Assembly: GCF_014649955.1 (NCBI RefSeq)
Contig: NZ_BMUA01000006.1
Span: forward strand, 62,001-126,000
Length of the DNA stretch: 64,000 bases
Direction: 5' to 3'
Source of the DNA: Streptomyces violascens
GTDB lineage: Bacteria; Actinomycetota; Actinomycetes; Streptomycetales; Streptomycetaceae
Both the position numbers and the translations under genes were made by a program. Shown one piece after another: positions 1-8,264 of the stretch. The notes beneath the pieces are model-generated. The model saw only the letters and a list, made by a program, of their open reading frames with translations. It ran no database searches and was not told the DNA's origin. Position 1 is the first letter of the stretch; each line of letters begins with the position of its first letter.

Positions 1-2
1 CG

Positions 3-446
3 GAGGGCATCAAGTCCACCGACGACCTCTGCGGCAAGAAGATCGCCGTGCAGCGCGGCACCACGTACGAGCAGGCCGCCAAGGACCTCGCCGCCAAGTG
101 CAAGACGGACGGCAAGGGCGAGCTGACCTTCGAGCCGTACGCCACCGACGCCGAGGCGCAGACCCGCGTCAAGGCCGGCGGCGCGGTGGCCGACCTGAAC
201 GACTCCCCCGTCGCCGCGTACATCGCGAAGACCGCGGGCGGCGGCGCCGACTTCGAGGCGGTCGCCAACAAGTCGGACGCGGGCCCCTTCGGCATCGCGG
301 TGGACAAGAAGAACACGCAGCTGCGCGACGCCCTCTCGGCCGCGCTGGACGCGATCATCGCGGACGGCACGTACAAGACGGCGATCGACAAGTGGGGCGG
401 CGCGCAGGGCGCCGTCACCAAGGCAGCCATCAACGGCGGCTCCTGA
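3..446 (+). CDS. Amino acid ABC transporter substrate-binding protein, C-terminal part
   Basis: This is the C-terminal 147 or so residues of a periplasmic-type solute-binding protein; the start, signal peptide and lipobox lie before the window. The frame is open from base 3 and ends at TGA 444-446. Features of the SBP_bac_3 fold are visible: the DLCGKKIAVQRGTTYE stretch (start of the second lobe), the later VADLNDSPVAAYIAK segment, and a C-terminal ALDAIIADGTYKTAIDKWG helix typical of polar amino acid receptors. It would deliver ligand to the permease and ATPase encoded next. The ligand cannot be read from the sequence; glutamate-like or basic amino acids are typical of the family. Confidence 0.9.
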   Translation, partial: EGIKSTDDLCGKKIAVQRGTTYEQAAKDLAAKCKTDGKGELTFEPYATDAEAQTRVKAGGAVADLNDSPVAAYIAKTAGGGADFEAVANKSDAGPFGIAVDKKNTQLRDALSAALDAIIADGTYKTAIDKWGGAQGAVTKAAINGGS

Positions 447-473
447 CCCCCGCACCACTGAAGGGCAGTCGCT

Positions 474-1409
474 GTGACTGACAAGCTCGACAAGACCCCC
501 TCCGGTCCGGCGGACGCCGCCCCGGAGCAGGTCCCGCCGGACATCATCCGTGCCATCCCGGTACGCCACTACGGCCGCTGGGTCAGCGCCGTACTCGTCG
601 TCGCCGTACTCGGCGCGCTCGGGTACGCGTTCGCCCAGGGCAATGTGCGCTGGGCCACCGTCACGGACAAGCTGTTCGACTCCAGCATCCTGACCGGCCT
701 GTGGCACACCGTGCTCATCAGCGTGGTCTCCATGGCCGTGGGCCTGGCGCTGGGTGTGCTGTTCGCCGTGATGCGGCTCTCGAAGAACCCGGTGACCAGC
801 TCGGTCGCCTGGCTGTACATCTGGTTCTTCCGCGGCACCCCGGTCTACGTACAGCTCCTCATCTGGTTCAACCTGGCGCTGATCTTCCCGATCCTGAACC
901 TCGGGTTCTACAAGGACTACATGACCGCGGTCATGACTCCGTTCCTCGCCGCCCTGCTCGGCCTCGGCCTGAACGAGGGCGCGTACATGGCGGAGATCGT
1001 CCGGGCCGGCATCCAGTCGGTGGACGAGGGCCAGACCGAGGCCTCGCACGCGCTCGGCATGACGCAGATGCAGACCATGCGCCGCGTGGTGCTGCCCCAG
1101 TCGATGCGGGTGATCATCCCGCCGACGGGCAACGAGTTCATCAACATGCTCAAGACCTCGTCCCTGGTCGTCGCCGTCCAGTACCAGGATCTGCTGCGCA
1201 GTGCCCAGGACGTCGCCGCGACCTCGTTCGCGGTGATGGAGATGCTCTTCGTCGCCTCGATCTGGTACCTGGCCCTGACCAGCGTGTTCAGCGTCGGCCA
1301 GTACTACCTGGAACGCCGTTTCGCACGCGGTTCGCTGCGCGCCCTGCCGCCCACGCCGCTGGAGCGCATCAAGTCGAACCTGCTCTCCCTCTCCAACTGG
1401 CGGCGGTGA
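474..1409 (+). CDS. Amino acid ABC transporter permease
   Basis: This 311-residue inner-membrane permease of the HisM/GlnP family begins at GTG 474, 27 bases after the binding-protein gene. A cytoplasmic N-tail of about 45 residues precedes the first hydrophobic segment ([17 protein letters not shown]). The family hallmarks follow: a [15 protein letters not shown] stretch and the EAA loop ([21 protein letters not shown]), which docks onto the ATPase. The N-terminal extension with an extra transmembrane helix is common in actinobacterial members. It overlaps nothing and is 4 bases from the ATPase gene, so the three genes form one operon. Only one permease gene is visible, which suggests a homodimeric channel. 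Confidence 0.93.
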   Translation: MTDKLDKTPSGPADAAPEQVPPDIIRAIPVRHYGRWVSAVLVVAVLGALGYAFAQGNVRWATVTDKLFDSSILTGLWHTVLISVVSMAVGLALGVLFAVMRLSKNPVTSSVAWLYIWFFRGTPVYVQLLIWFNLALIFPILNLGFYKDYMTAVMTPFLAALLGLGLNEGAYMAEIVRAGIQSVDEGQTEASHALGMTQMQTMRRVVLPQSMRVIIPPTGNEFINMLKTSSLVVAVQYQDLLRSAQDVAATSFAVMEMLFVASIWYLALTSVFSVGQYYLERRFARGSLRALPPTPLERIKSNLLSLSNWRR

Positions 1410-1413
1410 TCCC

Positions 1414-2181
1414 ATGACTGCACAACCGATGGTCAAGGCGGAGGGCGTCCACAAGTCGTTCGGCCCCGCCCACATCCTCAAGGGCATCGACCTGGAGGTG
1501 GCCGAGGGCGAGGTGTTCTGCCTGATCGGCCCGTCCGGCTCCGGCAAGTCGACGTTCCTGCGGTGCATCAACCACCTGGAGCAGATCAACGCCGGGCGTC
1601 TGTACGTCGACGGCGATCTGGTCGGATACCGGCAGAAGGGGGACAAGCTGTACGAGCTGAAGGACAGCGAAGTCGCCCTGAAGCGCCGGGACATCGGCAT
1701 GGTCTTCCAGCGCTTCAACCTGTTCCCGCACATGACGGCCGTGGAGAACGTCATGGAGGCGCCGGTCCAGGTCAAGCGGGAGTCGAAGGCGGTGGCCCGC
1801 GAGCGGGCGCTGAAGCTGCTCGACCGGGTCGGCCTCGCCGACAAGGCGGGCAACTACCCCTCGCAGCTCTCCGGCGGCCAGCAGCAGCGCGTGGCGATCG
1901 CCCGGGCGCTTGCGATGCAGCCGAAGCTGATGCTCTTCGACGAGCCGACCTCGGCGCTCGACCCGGAGCTGGTGGGCGACGTCCTGGACGTCATGCGCGG
2001 CCTCGCCGAGGACGGCATGACCATGATCGTGGTCACCCACGAGATGGGCTTCGCCCGTGAGGTCGGCGACTCGCTGGTCTTCATGGACGACGGCGTGGTG
2101 GTCGAAGCGGGCAACCCGCGCGATGTTCTGACGAACCCTCAGCACGACCGGACGAAGTCGTTCCTGTCGAAGGTGCTGTAA
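1414..2181 (+). CDS. Amino acid ABC transporter ATP-binding protein
   Basis: This 255-residue ABC ATPase powers the importer encoded just upstream. All catalytic motifs are intact: Walker [10 protein letters not shown] (residues 39-47), Q-loop VFQRFNLFP (about 98-105), signature LSGGQQQR (152-159), Walker B LMLFDEP (172-178), D-loop SALD and the switch histidine in VTHEMGF. The [14 protein letters not shown] insertion before the Q-loop and overall length fit the GlnQ/HisP polar amino acid subfamily. ATG 1414 lies 4 bases after the permease stop, implying translational coupling. The gene is closed by a strong hairpin at 2196-2231. Confidence 0.95.
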   Translation: MTAQPMVKAEGVHKSFGPAHILKGIDLEVAEGEVFCLIGPSGSGKSTFLRCINHLEQINAGRLYVDGDLVGYRQKGDKLYELKDSEVALKRRDIGMVFQRFNLFPHMTAVENVMEAPVQVKRESKAVARERALKLLDRVGLADKAGNYPSQLSGGQQQRVAIARALAMQPKLMLFDEPTSALDPELVGDVLDVMRGLAEDGMTMIVVTHEMGFAREVGDSLVFMDDGVVVEAGNPRDVLTNPQHDRTKSFLSKVL

Positions 2182-2195
2182 CGCGTCACAAGAAA

Positions 2196-2231
2196 AAGGG
2201 GGGTTATGGGCGTGCGCCCATAACCCCCCTT
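2196..2231. terminator. Strong convergent hairpin terminator
   Basis: A perfect stem of about 17 bp (arms AAGGGGGGTTATGGGCG and its complement) has a two-base loop. It lies between the convergent ABC transporter operon and the methyltransferase gene. The A-rich left flank and position suit bidirectional termination. Confidence 0.85.
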
Positions 2232-2240
2232 CCGCATCCG

Positions 2241-3014
2241 CTACTTGAGCGCCAGGAGCAGCGTGTCCGAGGGCGAGGCCCATACGGGACGGGCCTCGGC
2301 GAAGCCGGCGGCGCGCAGGGTTTCGGCGTGCCAGGCGACCGAGGGCATGTCGCCGTCGGCGTGCTCGCCGTAGATCTCGTACCGCTTGGCGGTCGGCCCG
2401 GCGAGGACCGGGTCCTCGGCGGCGAGCGCCCACCAGTCGGCCCAGTCGACGGCGCCGGCCGCCTTGGCGCGCTCCATCCCGGCGTGCCGGTGGGCGCGTT
2501 CGGCGGCGTTGATGCGCGGGGTGGCGGGGTCGATCATGTGGTCGGCGTTCATGAACACGCCGCCGTCCCGGACGAGCCCGGCGACCTGCCCGTAGAGCGC
2601 GGCGAGCGGCTCACTGTGCAGCCAGTGCAGGGCGGTGGCAGTGAGGACCGCATCGTAGGAGTCGTACGGAAGCAGTTCGACCCATCCCGCGTCCTTGAGG
2701 TCGGCGGTCACGAAGGTGACGCGCGGGTCCCCGGCGAAGGTGCCCTCGGCGATGGCGAGGAGCGCGGGGTCGAGATCCACCCCCGTACTGACCGCGTCCG
2801 GGAACCTCTTGAGGAGCCGGTCCGTAATACTCCCCGTACCGCACGCGAGGTCGAGCACGCGCGGCGCGGGACCGACGCAGGCCTCGACCATGTCGAGCAT
2901 GACCCGGAAGCGCTCCTCGCGGTCCGGCATGTACCACTCCTGCTGCCGGTCCCAGCTGTTCTGCCAGCCCCGCCAGTCGGCGCCCACACCGGCTCCAGTG
3001 ACAGTCTCCGACAC
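2241..3014 (-). CDS. Class I SAM-dependent methyltransferase
   Basis: This 257-residue protein has the seven-strand SAM-binding fold: motif I VLDLACGTGSITDRLL (about residues 54-69), the acidic GVDLDP loop after strand 2, a TADLKD motif, and a post-motif AVLTATALHWL. The ALHW element is common in trans-aconitate- and UbiE-like small-molecule methyltransferases. The substrate cannot be predicted. It starts at GTG 3014 behind a good AGGAGG ribosome site (3024-3030 on this strand). It faces the CGNR regulator gene across a 101-bp shared promoter region containing the palindrome at 3045-3059, so the regulator may control it. Confidence 0.88.
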   Translation of the reverse strand: MSETVTGAGVGADWRGWQNSWDRQQEWYMPDREERFRVMLDMVEACVGPAPRVLDLACGTGSITDRLLKRFPDAVSTGVDLDPALLAIAEGTFAGDPRVTFVTADLKDAGWVELLPYDSYDAVLTATALHWLHSEPLAALYGQVAGLVRDGGVFMNADHMIDPATPRINAAERAHRHAGMERAKAAGAVDWADWWALAAEDPVLAGPTAKRYEIYGEHADGDMPSVAWHAETLRAAGFAEARPVWASPSDTLLLALK

Positions 3015-3044
3015 CGCGATCCCTCCTACGAAGCGACTCTGTAA

Positions 3045-3059
3045 TACCCTCGAAGGGTA
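3045..3059. promoter_or_regulatory. Palindromic candidate operator TACCCTCGAAGGGTA
   Basis: Perfect 6-bp arms (TACCCT/AGGGTA) around CGA lie midway between the divergent methyltransferase and CGNR genes. Position and symmetry suggest a regulator-binding site. The binding protein is unknown; the neighbouring CGNR protein is an obvious candidate. Confidence 0.45.
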
Positions 3060-3115
3060 CCCAGCCGTTACCTGTGAACACTCCAGACCATAGACCGCCG
3101 CCGTAAGGACTACAA

Positions 3116-3730
3116 GTGGAACTGGCCTATTACTCGGACTACGCCGTGCGCCTGGTCAACACCGAGGAGCCGGCCCGCAACAAGGACTCGCTGACCTCGG
3201 TCGACGCGGTGCGCGAACTGTTCGGCGGGAACAAGTCGGCGGCCCGCCGGGCGACGGACGCGGACGTGACGCGCTTCCGTTCGGTACGGGCCCGGCTGCG
3301 GGCGGTCTTCGAGGCGGCGGACGGCGGCGAGGAGGTCCAGGCGGTGGACCTGCTCAACTCGCTGCTCCTGGAGTTCCCGGTCAGCCCGCAGGTGTCGGGC
3401 CACGAGCACCGGGACGAGGACGACCGCCCGCTGTGGCACATGCACCTCGCCGACCACCCGTCGAACGCGACGGCGGGCTATGCGGCGATCGCCTCCATGG
3501 GCCTGGCCTTCCACCTCACGGAGTACGGGGTCGACCGGCTCGGCCTGTGCCAGGCGGCGCCGTGCCGCAACGCCTACCTGGACACCTCGACCAACCGCTC
3601 GCGCCGCTACTGCTCGGACCGCTGCGCGACCCGGGCGAACGTGGCCGCCTACCGGGCCCGCAAGCGCCTGGAGACCGAGCGGTCGGAGAGCACCGGCCTG
3701 ACCGACGAGACGAACCAGGACACCAAGTAG
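3116..3730 (+). CDS. CGNR zinc-finger (ABATE domain) transcriptional regulator
   Basis: This 204-residue protein has the two-part architecture of the CGNR family. The N-terminal region (about 1-140) carries the ABATE-like segment with RNKDSLTSVDAVRELF. The C-terminal zinc finger (about 145-190) has Cys pairs in LGLCQAAPCRNAYLD and RRYCSDRCATRANV, followed by a basic AAYRARKR tail. Here the motif that gives the family its name reads CRN rather than CGN. Members are presumed DNA-binding regulators; their ligands are mostly unknown. GTG 3116 is the start used. The 3' end overlaps the convergent sodX gene by 82 bp. Confidence 0.87.
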   Translation: MELAYYSDYAVRLVNTEEPARNKDSLTSVDAVRELFGGNKSAARRATDADVTRFRSVRARLRAVFEAADGGEEVQAVDLLNSLLLEFPVSPQVSGHEHRDEDDRPLWHMHLADHPSNATAGYAAIASMGLAFHLTEYGVDRLGLCQAAPCRNAYLDTSTNRSRRYCSDRCATRANVAAYRARKRLETERSESTGLTDETNQDTK

Positions 3731-4074
3731 CCGACGGTGCGGCGGCGTCCGGCCGTCATCGGCCGGAACCGCCCGCGCACCCGGCCGAGCACGAGCTCGA
3801 TGGGCACGGCGCCGAACGCCCTGCTGTCCACGACCTCGTCGTCCGCGTTGTCCCCGAGCACCCACCAGCCGCTCTCGCGCAGCTCCATGAGCCGCTTGAC
3901 GATGAGCAGATCCTGCTGCAAGGGGTGCCGCAGCACGGCCACATCACCCACCCTCAGCTCGGCCCCGTAATGCACGAGCAGCTGATCGCCGTGCAACAGC
4001 GTGGGAACCATCGAGGTCCCCAGGACCTCGGCGATCCCCAGCGGCACCCTCGGCTCCCGCCCCTCATCCGTCAT
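3649..4074 (-). CDS. sodX: Nickel-type superoxide dismutase maturation protease SodX
   Basis: This is a 141-residue S26-family (LepB-like) serine protease. The nucleophile Ser21 lies in EVLGTSMVPTLLHGD, the general base Lys60 in LLIVKRL, and the conserved GDNADDEVVDSR box follows at about residue 74. No membrane anchor precedes the catalytic serine, as in other SodX proteins. The known role is removing the N-terminal propeptide of SodN so that His1 can ligate nickel; adjacency to sodN (divergent, 175 bp away) supports this. It ends inside the 3' part of the CGNR gene on the other strand. A shorter active form cannot be excluded. Confidence 0.92.
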   Translation of the reverse strand: MTDEGREPRVPLGIAEVLGTSMVPTLLHGDQLLVHYGAELRVGDVAVLRHPLQQDLLIVKRLMELRESGWWVLGDNADDEVVDSRAFGAVPIELVLGRVRGRFRPMTAGRRRTVGYLVSWFVSSVRPVLSDRSVSRRLRAR

Positions 4075-4249
4075 ACGTCACCCACCTCCCGGCCACCGGC
4101 ACCCCGCCGCCACTCCCACGGTACGTTCCGCCACGAGTCCCATGGTGACCCTGGACTTTTGACCTAAGCCCACGGGGGCACCCGCGAAATCCCGTCTCTC
4201 ACCGAGTAATGTCCCACCTGAGAAGACGATCACGAGGAAGGACAGCTCA

Positions 4250-4645
4250 ATGCTTTCCCGCCTGTTTGCCCCCAAGGTGAAGGTCAGCGCACACTGCGAC
4301 CTGCCCTGCGGTGTGTACGACCCGGCCCAGGCCCGCATCGAGGCGGAGTCGGTCAAGGCCGTTCAGGAGAAGTTCCAGGCCAACGAGGACGCGCACTTCC
4401 GTGCCCGTGCCGTGGTCATCAAGGAACAGCGCGCGGAGCTCGCCAAGCACCACGTGTCGGTGCTGTGGAGCGACTACTTCAAGCCGCCGCACTTCGAGAA
4501 GTACCCGGAGCTGCACCAGCTGGTCAACGACACCCTGAAGGCCCTCTCGGCCGCCAAGGCGTCGACCGACCCGGCGACCGGCCAGAAGGCGCTCGACCTC
4601 ATCGCCGAGATCGACCGCATCTTCTGGGAGACCAAGAAGGCCTGA
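4250..4645 (+). CDS. sodN: Nickel superoxide dismutase
   Basis: This 131-residue cytoplasmic Ni-SOD converts superoxide to peroxide and oxygen. A 14-residue propeptide (MLSRLFAPKVKVSA) precedes the nickel hook HCDLPCGVYDP, whose mature His1, Cys2 and Cys6 bind the metal. The remainder is the four-helix-bundle domain that forms the hexamer. A GAGGAAGGA ribosome site precedes ATG 4250. In S. coelicolor sodN is active when nickel is sufficient, and the s-SodF small RNA from sodF pairs with its 5' end. Such regulation is plausible here but cannot be shown because sodF is outside the window. Confidence 0.97.
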   Translation: MLSRLFAPKVKVSAHCDLPCGVYDPAQARIEAESVKAVQEKFQANEDAHFRARAVVIKEQRAELAKHHVSVLWSDYFKPPHFEKYPELHQLVNDTLKALSAAKASTDPATGQKALDLIAEIDRIFWETKKA

Positions 4646-4706
4646 CACCGGGCCAAGTCCGCGAAGCCGAACGCGTTCGGTGAACGCGCAGGTGGAAGTG
4701 GACGAA

Positions 4707-4743
4707 GAAGAGGCCCGGCCGGGTTCACCCGCCGGGCCTCTTC
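4707..4743 (+). terminator. Intrinsic terminator after sodN
   Basis: A 13-bp perfect GC-rich stem (GAAGAGGCCCGGC and its complement, ending in CTTC) with an internal mini-hairpin in the loop lies 60 bp past the sodN stop. Confidence 0.8.
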
Positions 4744-4795
4744 GCTGCCGTCGCACGACGTGTCGGGGCGTGAGAAGCGGAGCGTAAGAAGAGGG

Positions 4796-4868
4796 GCGGG
4801 GCGGCCGGATTCGAACCGGCGTCCTCCTCCATGCTGTGTAGGCGCACTACCTCTGTGCTACGACCCCG
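4796..4868 (-). tRNA. Degenerate tRNA or tRNA-like element, anticodon not assignable
   Basis: On the minus strand the T arm (GCCGG-TTCGAAT-CCGGC) and the D arm (GCAC-AGAGGTA-GTGC) are perfect. The acceptor pairs only if one T is bulged (CGGGG-T-CG with CGCCCCG). The anticodon arm CCTAC-ACAGCAT-GGAGG lacks U33 and has a mismatched stem, so no sensible anticodon can be assigned. It reads as a tRNA relic or a non-translating tRNA-like RNA. It stands between sodN and a decayed gene, a typical scar of past integration. Confidence 0.5.
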
Positions 4869-4917
4869 CCTTGATCGACATCGTACGGGAGTGCGGTGCC
4901 GGCCGGGAAGGGCCGGG

Positions 4918-5266
4918 CTACGGGCCCTCCAGCGTGCGCAGCCACCTCTCCGTTTCCTTCGGTGTCGTGAAGTGCAGGGTCCTCGGCGGGGCGAAACGGG
5001 AGGCTTCGGCACGGGCCGCACGCTGCCTCTAGGGGCTTCGTGCCGGGTGAACCGGTCCGCCGGCGTTTCACGGAGTCGAAGATCCAGGCCGGAGAGGCGG
5101 CTATTTCCCGTGTCCGGGTGGCGAATTGGGAGTTCCGAGCCCACCTCGGACCGCCGAAGTACAGCTCGTCCATGTCGTCGTACGGGATCTCCAGGCGCCT
5201 GCTCACCGCGCGCGCCAGGGTTGATTTGCCGGATCTCGTCACCCCGGCCATCAGGATTCGCCGCAT
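4918..5266 (-). pseudogene. Decayed P-loop kinase (topology-modulation-protein family)
   Basis: The gene begins well at ATG 5266: [20 protein letters not shown] gives a Walker A, and then [11 protein letters not shown] and [14 protein letters not shown] follow the adenylate-kinase-like topology modulation family. After about 70 residues the match stops. The C-terminal family tail ([19 protein letters not shown], stop at 4918-4920) is found in a different reading frame. About 349 nt remain where roughly 540 nt are expected, so an internal deletion with a frame change has removed the central lid and nucleoside region. Reading straight through the first frame instead gives an unrelated C-terminus that runs across the tRNA-like element. 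Confidence 0.75.
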
Positions 5267-5315
5267 CCGCGCAGGCTGGGCGGAAATCGGTTGGCCGGGG
5301 AAGGGGCGGCCGCTT

Positions 5316-5891
5316 ATGTTGGCGCCCGTGATGGATCAGACAGGCATGCCGCGGTGTCGGGTGATCGTGCTCAACGGCGGGTCCAGTTCCGGGAAGTCCG
5401 GGATCGCCCGGTGTCTGCAGGCCGTGCTGCCCGGGGCCTGGCTGACGTTCGGGGTCGACTCGGTCGACGCGGCCATGCCCGCCTCGCTCCGCGACGGCGA
5501 GGGCGGGCTCCGCATCGGGGCCGACGGCACGGTGACCGTGGGGCCCGAGTACCGGCGGCTCTCGGACGCCTGGCGGCACGGGGTCGCCGCCATGGTGCGG
5601 GCCGGCGCCCGGGTCGTCCTCGACGAGGTGTTCCTCGACGGCGCCGACGGGCAGAAGCGCTGGCTCCATGCCCTCGACGGGCTCGACGTGCTCTGGGTCG
5701 CGGTGCGCTGCGACCCCGACACCGCGGCCGGGCGCGAGACCGCCCGCGGCGACCGCGTCCCCGGCATGGCCCGCGGCCAGGCCGACTCCGTACACCTCGG
5801 GGTGCGGTACGACGTCGAGGTCGACTCGGCGGCGGCCGAATCCATGGCCTGCGCCCTGCTGATCGCCGAGCAGCACGCCCTCCGGGGCTGA
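5316..5891 (+). CDS. Chloramphenicol phosphotransferase-like P-loop kinase
   Basis: This protein of about 191 residues opens with [20 protein letters not shown] (Walker A). It continues with [17 protein letters not shown] and [15 protein letters not shown], the order seen in the chloramphenicol 3-O-phosphotransferase (CPT) family. Family members phosphorylate small hydroxyl-bearing antibiotics or unknown metabolites, so resistance is possible but unproven. ATG 5316 is preferred because a GGGAAGGGG ribosome site lies 8-14 bases upstream. GTG 5328, ATG 5331 and ATG 5346 are alternatives, the last being closest to the usual family length of 178. It is followed after 23 bases by the SnoaL-like gene. 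Confidence 0.75.
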   Translation: MLAPVMDQTGMPRCRVIVLNGGSSSGKSGIARCLQAVLPGAWLTFGVDSVDAAMPASLRDGEGGLRIGADGTVTVGPEYRRLSDAWRHGVAAMVRAGARVVLDEVFLDGADGQKRWLHALDGLDVLWVAVRCDPDTAAGRETARGDRVPGMARGQADSVHLGVRYDVEVDSAAAESMACALLIAEQHALRG

Positions 5892-5914
5892 GCCGCGCAG
5901 GGATACTCGACGGC

Positions 5915-6307
5915 ATGGCCGACCTCGATCTCGCAGCCGCCGCGCAGCGATTCGTCACCACCTGGGAAGCCGGCTGGGCCCGGCACGACGTCGACGCCAT
6001 CCTGGAGCTCTACGCCGACGACATCGTCCACACCTCCATGCCGTTCCGGCCTCCGCACCGGGGGCGGGCTGAGCTCGCCGACTATCTCCGCCGGTCGTTC
6101 GAGGGGGAACGGGTCCAGGAGGTGCGGTTCGGTGAACCGGTGGTCGGTCGAGACCGGCTCGCCGTCGCCGAGTTCCGGGTGCTCGCCTTCGAGGGAGAGG
6201 CACCCGTCACCCTCGCGGGCTGCGTGTTCGTACGCTTCGGCGCGGACGGGCTCGCGGTCGAGACGCGTGACTACTGGCACACCGCGGAAGGTCATCTTCC
6301 GGGTTAG
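5915..6307 (+). CDS. SnoaL/NTF2-like domain protein
   Basis: This 130-residue single-domain protein has the cone-shaped NTF2-like fold signature: an N-terminal helix (FVTTWEAGWARHDVDAILELYADDIVH), a loop with PFRPPHRGRAELADYLRRSF, and C-terminal strands ending VETRDYWHTAEG. Members act as isomerases, cyclases or ligand-binding proteins, or have unknown roles; nothing here fixes a substrate. It sits in a close run of three co-directional small genes (CPT-like kinase, this gene and a VOC protein). Confidence 0.75.
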   Translation: MADLDLAAAAQRFVTTWEAGWARHDVDAILELYADDIVHTSMPFRPPHRGRAELADYLRRSFEGERVQEVRFGEPVVGRDRLAVAEFRVLAFEGEAPVTLAGCVFVRFGADGLAVETRDYWHTAEGHLPG

Positions 6308-6317
6308 GTTCGAGGTC

Positions 6318-6728
6318 ATGGAACCCCTGGAACCTCCCTACCCACGGCTCCTTGTCGACCGCTACGAAGACGCCTTCCGCTTCTACGATGCCGTGCTGCC
6401 CGGGCTCACCGGCTGCGCTCTCGCCCGGGGCAACGCATCGTCCGGCTACGCCAGTTGGGACGCCGCCGACGGCCGGACCGCGCTCGCCCTGTTCACCCGG
6501 TCCGCGATGGTCGCCTCGCTCGGCGAGGACGTCGTGCCTCGCGGGGGCGGGTCGCTGGTCATTCACGTGGCGTCGCGCGATGCGCTCGACTCCGCGGTTG
6601 CGCTCTGCGCGCAGGCGGGGGGCGTCGTCGCGGCCCCGGCTCGCGACATGCCCGAGTGGGGGCCCGGGTTGCGTGCGGCGCACGTGCTCGATCCGGACGG
6701 AAACCTGGTCGAGCTCCAGACGTACTAG
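6318..6728 (+). CDS. VOC (glyoxalase/bleomycin resistance) superfamily protein
   Basis: This 136-residue protein begins at ATG 6318, 10 bases after the preceding stop. Two beta-alpha-beta-beta-beta units are recognisable: YPRLLVDRYEDAFRFYDAVLPGL at the start, then a repeat ending RAAHVLDPDGNLVELQTY, the canonical VOC C-terminus. The last glutamate (VELQ) is in the usual metal-ligand position. Members include dioxygenases, glyoxalases and antibiotic-binding proteins; the substrate is unknown. Confidence 0.82.
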   Translation: MEPLEPPYPRLLVDRYEDAFRFYDAVLPGLTGCALARGNASSGYASWDAADGRTALALFTRSAMVASLGEDVVPRGGGSLVIHVASRDALDSAVALCAQAGGVVAAPARDMPEWGPGLRAAHVLDPDGNLVELQTY

Positions 6729-6736
6729 CTCCGCCT

Positions 6737-7093
6737 CTACGCCAGCCCCTCCCTCACCAGCCCCACGACCTCCTCCTCCGTGAGCCCCAACTCCCTTGCC
6801 TGGTCGACCAGTTCGCGCACCCTCAGCATCAGGGACGCGCGGCCGCGCGCGGACGTGTCGTCCACGACCACCGCGCCCCGGCCCCGGCGGAGTTCGATCA
6901 GGCCCTCCTCCCTCAGGCGCTGGTAGCCCCTCAGCACCGTATGGAGGTTGACGCCCAGGGAGTCCGCAAGGGAGCGGGCCGACGGGAGGCGTTCGCCGGG
7001 GGTCACCTTGCCCTCGGCGATCGCCCGGCGCACCGATGCCGCGATCTGGTCGCCCAGCGGCTGCGGCGACGCGGGGTCCACCCGGAACAGCAT
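6737..7093 (-). CDS. GntR family regulator, YtrA subfamily
   Basis: This 118-residue regulator has an N-terminal winged helix (PLGDQIAASVRRAIAEGKVTPGERLPSARSLADSLGVNLHTVLRGYQRL) and only a short C-terminal tail, as in the YtrA subfamily. The tail contains the VDDTSARGR linker and a terminal amphipathic helix for dimerisation. YtrA-type regulators usually repress the operon they belong to. Here the partner is the membrane protein transcribed just before it (40-bp gap), so autoregulation of a two-gene operon is likely. Confidence 0.88.
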   Translation of the reverse strand: MLFRVDPASPQPLGDQIAASVRRAIAEGKVTPGERLPSARSLADSLGVNLHTVLRGYQRLREEGLIELRRGRGAVVVDDTSARGRASLMLRVRELVDQARELGLTEEEVVGLVREGLA

Positions 7094-7133
7094 CAGCGCC
7101 TCCTGGTCGCACGGCCGGACGGAGTGAAGGACA

Positions 7134-8102
7134 TCAGCGCTTCGCCCCCTCGCGGTCGGCCAGCGTGTTGAGCAGCGCGGCGGCCGTCGCCGAGTCGTCC
7201 ACCGTCACCGCGAACTCGCGGCCCCCCGCGCGCCGCACGACGAGCGCCTCACCCGAGCGCAGCATCAGGCCCGTCTTGCCCGGACGCATCCGGTAGCCCC
7301 AGCCCCCGTACTCCGCGAGGATTTTGATCTCGCGGCTGATCGCCCGGTCGACGTCCGACAGCGGCACGCGGATCCGCGGCCAGGGCAGTACGGTCGGCCG
7401 CGCGGTCAGGCCGTGGCGGTCGACAGTGACGTACGGGCAGGAGAACGCGAGGCAGATCAGCGCGCCGCCAAGGGCGACGAGGGCGTGGCGCGTTCCGCCC
7501 GCGTACAGCAGGACGAGCGCCGTGGCGATCATCGCAAGGCCCGTCCCGAGCAGCACCCGCGAGGGCGCCCGGCGCATCCAGCCGGCCACTTCGCCCTCCG
7601 CGAGGTCGAGCCGCTCCGGCTCGCCGGGGCCGGGCGACGGCAGAGGGGCGGGCATCGACACGGTCAGCAGGAGCAGCCGGCCGATCCCCGCCGCGAGAGC
7701 GCCGCAGCCCGCCCCGATGACCAGCTGCCACAGCGGCATCCGCACCCGCCCGGGGTCGGCCGCGTCGGCGTTGGCGACCAGGACGGCGACCATCAGATAG
7801 CCGACAAGGCCCGCTACCGCGTACCCGACCCAGACCATCCACCGCAGCCCCCGCACGGCCGCGTCCCCGGTCCGTGCGACGACGGCCCACAGGGCGGCGA
7901 GCCCGATGTGCATCACGAGGACGAGGACCAGGTACGAGGTGTGGCTCTGGGTGTCGTCGGAACTGCCGCTCGCGGTGAAGTGGCTCGCCAGCCGGTCGGG
8001 CAGCCGGTCACGAAGGAGCGCGAACGCCGTCAGGTCGACGGCCATGGCAAGCAGGAACGGCAGCACGGCAAGGGCCATCAGGCGGTACCGGACACGATTC
8101 AT
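7134..8102 (-). CDS. DUF1648-type integral membrane protein
   Basis: This 322-residue membrane protein has an N-terminal DUF1648-like unit (LPDRLASHFTASGSSDDTQSH, between two transmembrane helices) and several more hydrophobic segments. A soluble C-terminal region follows (PYVTVDRHGLTARPTVLPWPRIRVPLSDVDRA). ATG 8102 is chosen because AAGGAGG lies at 8108-8114 on this strand. DUF1648 proteins, related to SdpI-type immunity proteins, often pair with a YtrA-like regulator, as here. The function is otherwise unknown. Confidence 0.8.
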   Translation of the reverse strand: MNRVRYRLMALAVLPFLLAMAVDLTAFALLRDRLPDRLASHFTASGSSDDTQSHTSYLVLVLVMHIGLAALWAVVARTGDAAVRGLRWMVWVGYAVAGLVGYLMVAVLVANADAADPGRVRMPLWQLVIGAGCGALAAGIGRLLLLTVSMPAPLPSPGPGEPERLDLAEGEVAGWMRRAPSRVLLGTGLAMIATALVLLYAGGTRHALVALGGALICLAFSCPYVTVDRHGLTARPTVLPWPRIRVPLSDVDRAISREIKILAEYGGWGYRMRPGKTGLMLRSGEALVVRRAGGREFAVTVDDSATAAALLNTLADREGAKR

Positions 8103-8264
8103 CGAAGCCTCCTTGTTCGCATAGTAGTAGAACAACACGAAGCCGAGGAAGGCCCATTCCGCGGAGCGGGCTCCCGCACATGGCAGAGCGGCCGCCCCGC
8201 ACCACGGAGTCCCGAGGACTCCCCGATGCGCGGCGGCCGCGGGAGGAACAGTGGAGGAAGGGGA

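Noticed and set aside
4725..5876. A 383-codon minus-strand frame through the tRNA-like element and kinase genes
   Set aside because: The product is low-complexity shadow sequence; the pseudogene remnants explain the only recognisable parts.
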